This document shows, piece by piece, positions 20,176 to 21,854 of a stretch of DNA of 21,854 nucleotides (position 1 is the first letter of the stretch; the number at the start of each line of letters is the position of its first letter). Position numbers and translations under genes: made by a program. The stretch lies in the NCBI GenBank assembly GCA_029855985.1, contig JAGSHR010000073.1:1-21854 (forward strand), in the 5' to 3' direction. The DNA is from Candidatus Njordarchaeota archaeon (GTDB lineage Archaea > Thermoproteota > JANJXX01 > Panguiarchaeales > Panguiarchaeaceae). Under the pieces are notes generated by a model, which saw nothing but the letters and a program-made list of their open reading frames with translations, searched no databases and was not told the DNA's origin.

Positions 20176-21810
20176 TTAGTCCTCTTCTCCGCCACCCTCG
20201 CCGAATTTGGATTCCTCTTTCTTAGCCTCGAATGCTTCTTTTGCTGCAATTACATCGTCGATTCTTAGTATCATGGTTGCGGCTTCTGTTGCTGACTTGA
20301 TTGCGTTCTCTTTGACTCTTAATGGGTCATAGATCTTTAACTTTAGCATGTCCTCGATTTTACCTGTTATTGCGTTAATACCGTAACCGATCTCATTGTT
20401 CTTGTGATGTGTCTCTAGTTGTCTTAAGTACTCGATTACATCGTTACCTGTTGTTTCGATTAGTGTAGCTGGGATCTTTTCGATAGCGTTAGCGAAAGCC
20501 TCTATCACTAGGCTCTCTTTTCCGCCGACCTCTTTTGCGTATTCTCTTAATCTTATTGCTACTGCTACCTCAGCAGCTCCGCCCGCTGGGAGGACCTTTG
20601 GGCTAACTAGTATGTTTCTCACTGTATTCAACATGTCCTTAAATGCTCTTTCTACCTCTTCTAGCATTAGTTTGGTTCCACCTCTCAATAGTACGCTAAC
20701 TGCCTTGGGGTTCTTGCAATCTCTGACGAATATCATTGGTTCGTCGCCGACTTTTCTTTCTTCTACGAGTCCAGCTTCACCCAAATACTCTGGCTTTAAG
20801 TGATCTTCTGTCATTATGATTTTTGCTCCTGTAGCTTTTGCTAGCTTCTCCATGTCGCTCTTCTTTACTCTTCTTACCGCGAGTATTCCTGCTTTTGCTA
20901 GATAGTGTTGCACTATGTCATCGATTCCCTTTTGGCAGAATACTACGTTGGCTCCTGTTTGAATGATTTTGTCAGCCATTTCCTTTAGTTTTTGTTTCTC
21001 GTATCTTAATAGCTCGTCGATCTTTGTTTGATCCATCATGATGTTAACATCTGCGATTTCTGGTTTTTCTAGTTCTAGGGAGTAAGCGATTAGAGCAATT
21101 TTAGCGTTTTCGACTCTCTTTGGCATCCTGTGGTGTACAACTTCTTTGTCAATTATTACCCCATTTATGAACTCGGAATCCTCTATGGATCCACCCTCTC
21201 TTTTCTCGATCTTTATGTTGTCGAGGGGGACTCTTAGTTCGCCATCGACTTCTGTTGCCACTGCTTTTACTGCTTTGTATGCAAGGTCTGCGAAGTGATC
21301 AGCGGATGTTGCAATGATCTTTGTTGAAACTGCTGTTTTAGCGATTTCTTTGACTGCGTTTTCATCGTTGACGTCTATTTCTATTGCAATTTCGTTTAGT
21401 ATTTCTAGAGCCTTCTTCATGGCTTTTAAGTATCCGTCGATGATTATTGTTGGGTGTATGTCTTGGTTTAATAGTTCCTCTGCTTCTCTTAATAGTTCGC
21501 CTGCTAGAACCACGCTTGTTGTTGTTCCGTCGCCTACTTCAATGTCTTGTGATTTCGCGATTTTTGCTACGAATTTTGCTCCTGGGTGGGCGATTTCAAT
21601 CTCGTCGAGAATTGTCGCTCCATCGTTTGTGATTGTGATGTCGCCAAATTGGTCTACTAGCATTTTGTCCATTCCTCTTGGTCCTAGGCTGGATCTCATG
21701 ATGTCTGCTAATGTTTTGGCTGCTTGAATATTGTTGATTAGGGCTTCTTTACCTTTTGTTCTTGCTGTTCCCTCTTTTAGAACTAGGATTGGTACTCCTT
21801 CTGCTGCCAT
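20176..21810 (-). CDS. ths: Thermosome (group II chaperonin) subunit
   Basis: The product is 544 residues, full length. It contains [14 protein letters not shown] (40-53), [12 protein letters not shown] (60-71), the ATPase motif GDGTTT (93-98), an apical domain with the helical-protrusion region, [13 protein letters not shown] (second ATPase region) and the C-terminal [17 protein letters not shown]. The tail is GGGEED rather than a GGM repeat. Thermosome rings fold proteins in an ATP-driven cycle with a built-in lid and are abundant in thermophiles. The start is the ATG at 21810 (MAAEGVP) after GGTG with a 7-nt spacer; a GTG two codons upstream is an alternative. Only 44 bp of upstream sequence is in the window, and I cannot place its promoter. 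Confidence 0.97.
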   Translation of the reverse strand: MAAEGVPILVLKEGTARTKGKEALINNIQAAKTLADIMRSSLGPRGMDKMLVDQFGDITITNDGATILDEIEIAHPGAKFVAKIAKSQDIEVGDGTTTSVVLAGELLREAEELLNQDIHPTIIIDGYLKAMKKALEILNEIAIEIDVNDENAVKEIAKTAVSTKIIATSADHFADLAYKAVKAVATEVDGELRVPLDNIKIEKREGGSIEDSEFINGVIIDKEVVHHRMPKRVENAKIALIAYSLELEKPEIADVNIMMDQTKIDELLRYEKQKLKEMADKIIQTGANVVFCQKGIDDIVQHYLAKAGILAVRRVKKSDMEKLAKATGAKIIMTEDHLKPEYLGEAGLVEERKVGDEPMIFVRDCKNPKAVSVLLRGGTKLMLEEVERAFKDMLNTVRNILVSPKVLPAGGAAEVAVAIRLREYAKEVGGKESLVIEAFANAIEKIPATLIETTGNDVIEYLRQLETHHKNNEIGYGINAITGKIEDMLKLKIYDPLRVKENAIKSATEAATMILRIDDVIAAKEAFEAKKEESKFGEGGGEED

Positions 21811-21854
21811 TTTCACTCACCATGTTTTATTTTTCTTGTTGGTGTTGTTAAGAG

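Noticed and set aside
21314..21727. Plus-strand open frame of 137 codons.
   Set aside because: It is antisense to the strongly conserved thermosome gene and has no binding site or recognisable domain.
1..21854. CRISPR arrays, insertion sequences, integrases, attachment sites.
   Set aside because: No spaced direct repeats, terminal inverted repeats or transposase/integrase motifs were found on either strand.

Overview
This is an archaeal window. It is A+T-rich and gene-dense, and it carries archaeal/eukaryotic-type ribosomal proteins (eL15, eL31, eL39, eL42, eS19), RNA polymerase subunit F, a group II chaperonin (thermosome), RIO2, AK6/Fap7, HerA, an archaeosine-pathway radical SAM protein, and a tRNA gene with a bulge-helix-bulge-type intron and an encoded CCA. 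The most telling genes are a Vps4/CdvC-type AAA ATPase followed by a protein that matches the ESCRT-II subunit Vps25. In prokaryotes ESCRT-II is known from Asgard archaea, so I infer an Asgard archaeon. Low GC, compact gene packing and Lys/Glu-rich proteins would fit a thermophilic lineage such as Odinarchaeia, but the lineage is a guess.

Layout. Positions 161-3926 (minus strand) form one tightly spaced operon-like run: vps4, vps25, eL42, eS19, PDCD5-like, eL39, eL31. A 280-bp divergent intergenic region with two TATA-like boxes and two small hairpins separates it from a large helical-repeat protein of unknown function (4206-5852, plus). An RNase H-like/zinc protein and RIO2 follow on the minus strand, divergent from an acidic coiled-coil protein (7500-8414, plus). 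Next come eL15 (minus), a THUMP methyltransferase of the Trm-G10/Trm11 family (plus), TrmJ (minus), an alkyltransferase-endonuclease V fusion (plus), a TAN1-like THUMP protein (plus) and tRNA-Ser(CGA) with a 21-nt intron. A TPR-like protein overlaps the RaSEA gene by 4 nt. HerA (minus) diverges from AK6-NAD kinase over only 21 bp. ThiL and a PIN-domain nuclease overlap, and RpoF converges on the thermosome gene.

How the genes work together. There are three functional clusters. The first is membrane remodelling (Vps4, Vps25) embedded in a ribosomal-protein operon. The second is ribosome maturation (RIO2, AK6/Fap7 and an Fcf1-like PIN protein, with the RNase H-like protein beside RIO2 as a possible member). 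The third is tRNA modification (Trm-G10-like, TrmJ, TAN1-like, RaSEA) around a tRNA-Ser that has the bases three of these enzymes would act on. DNA repair is represented by AGT-EndoV and HerA.

Translation signals are very regular: a GGTG core 6-8 nt before the start codon. In five genes the GTG of this signal lies in frame exactly three codons before the ATG, so automatic start calls tend to be three residues too long. I moved such starts to the downstream ATG. No CRISPR array, insertion sequence, integrase or rRNA gene was seen. No gap without a gene exceeds about 280 bp.
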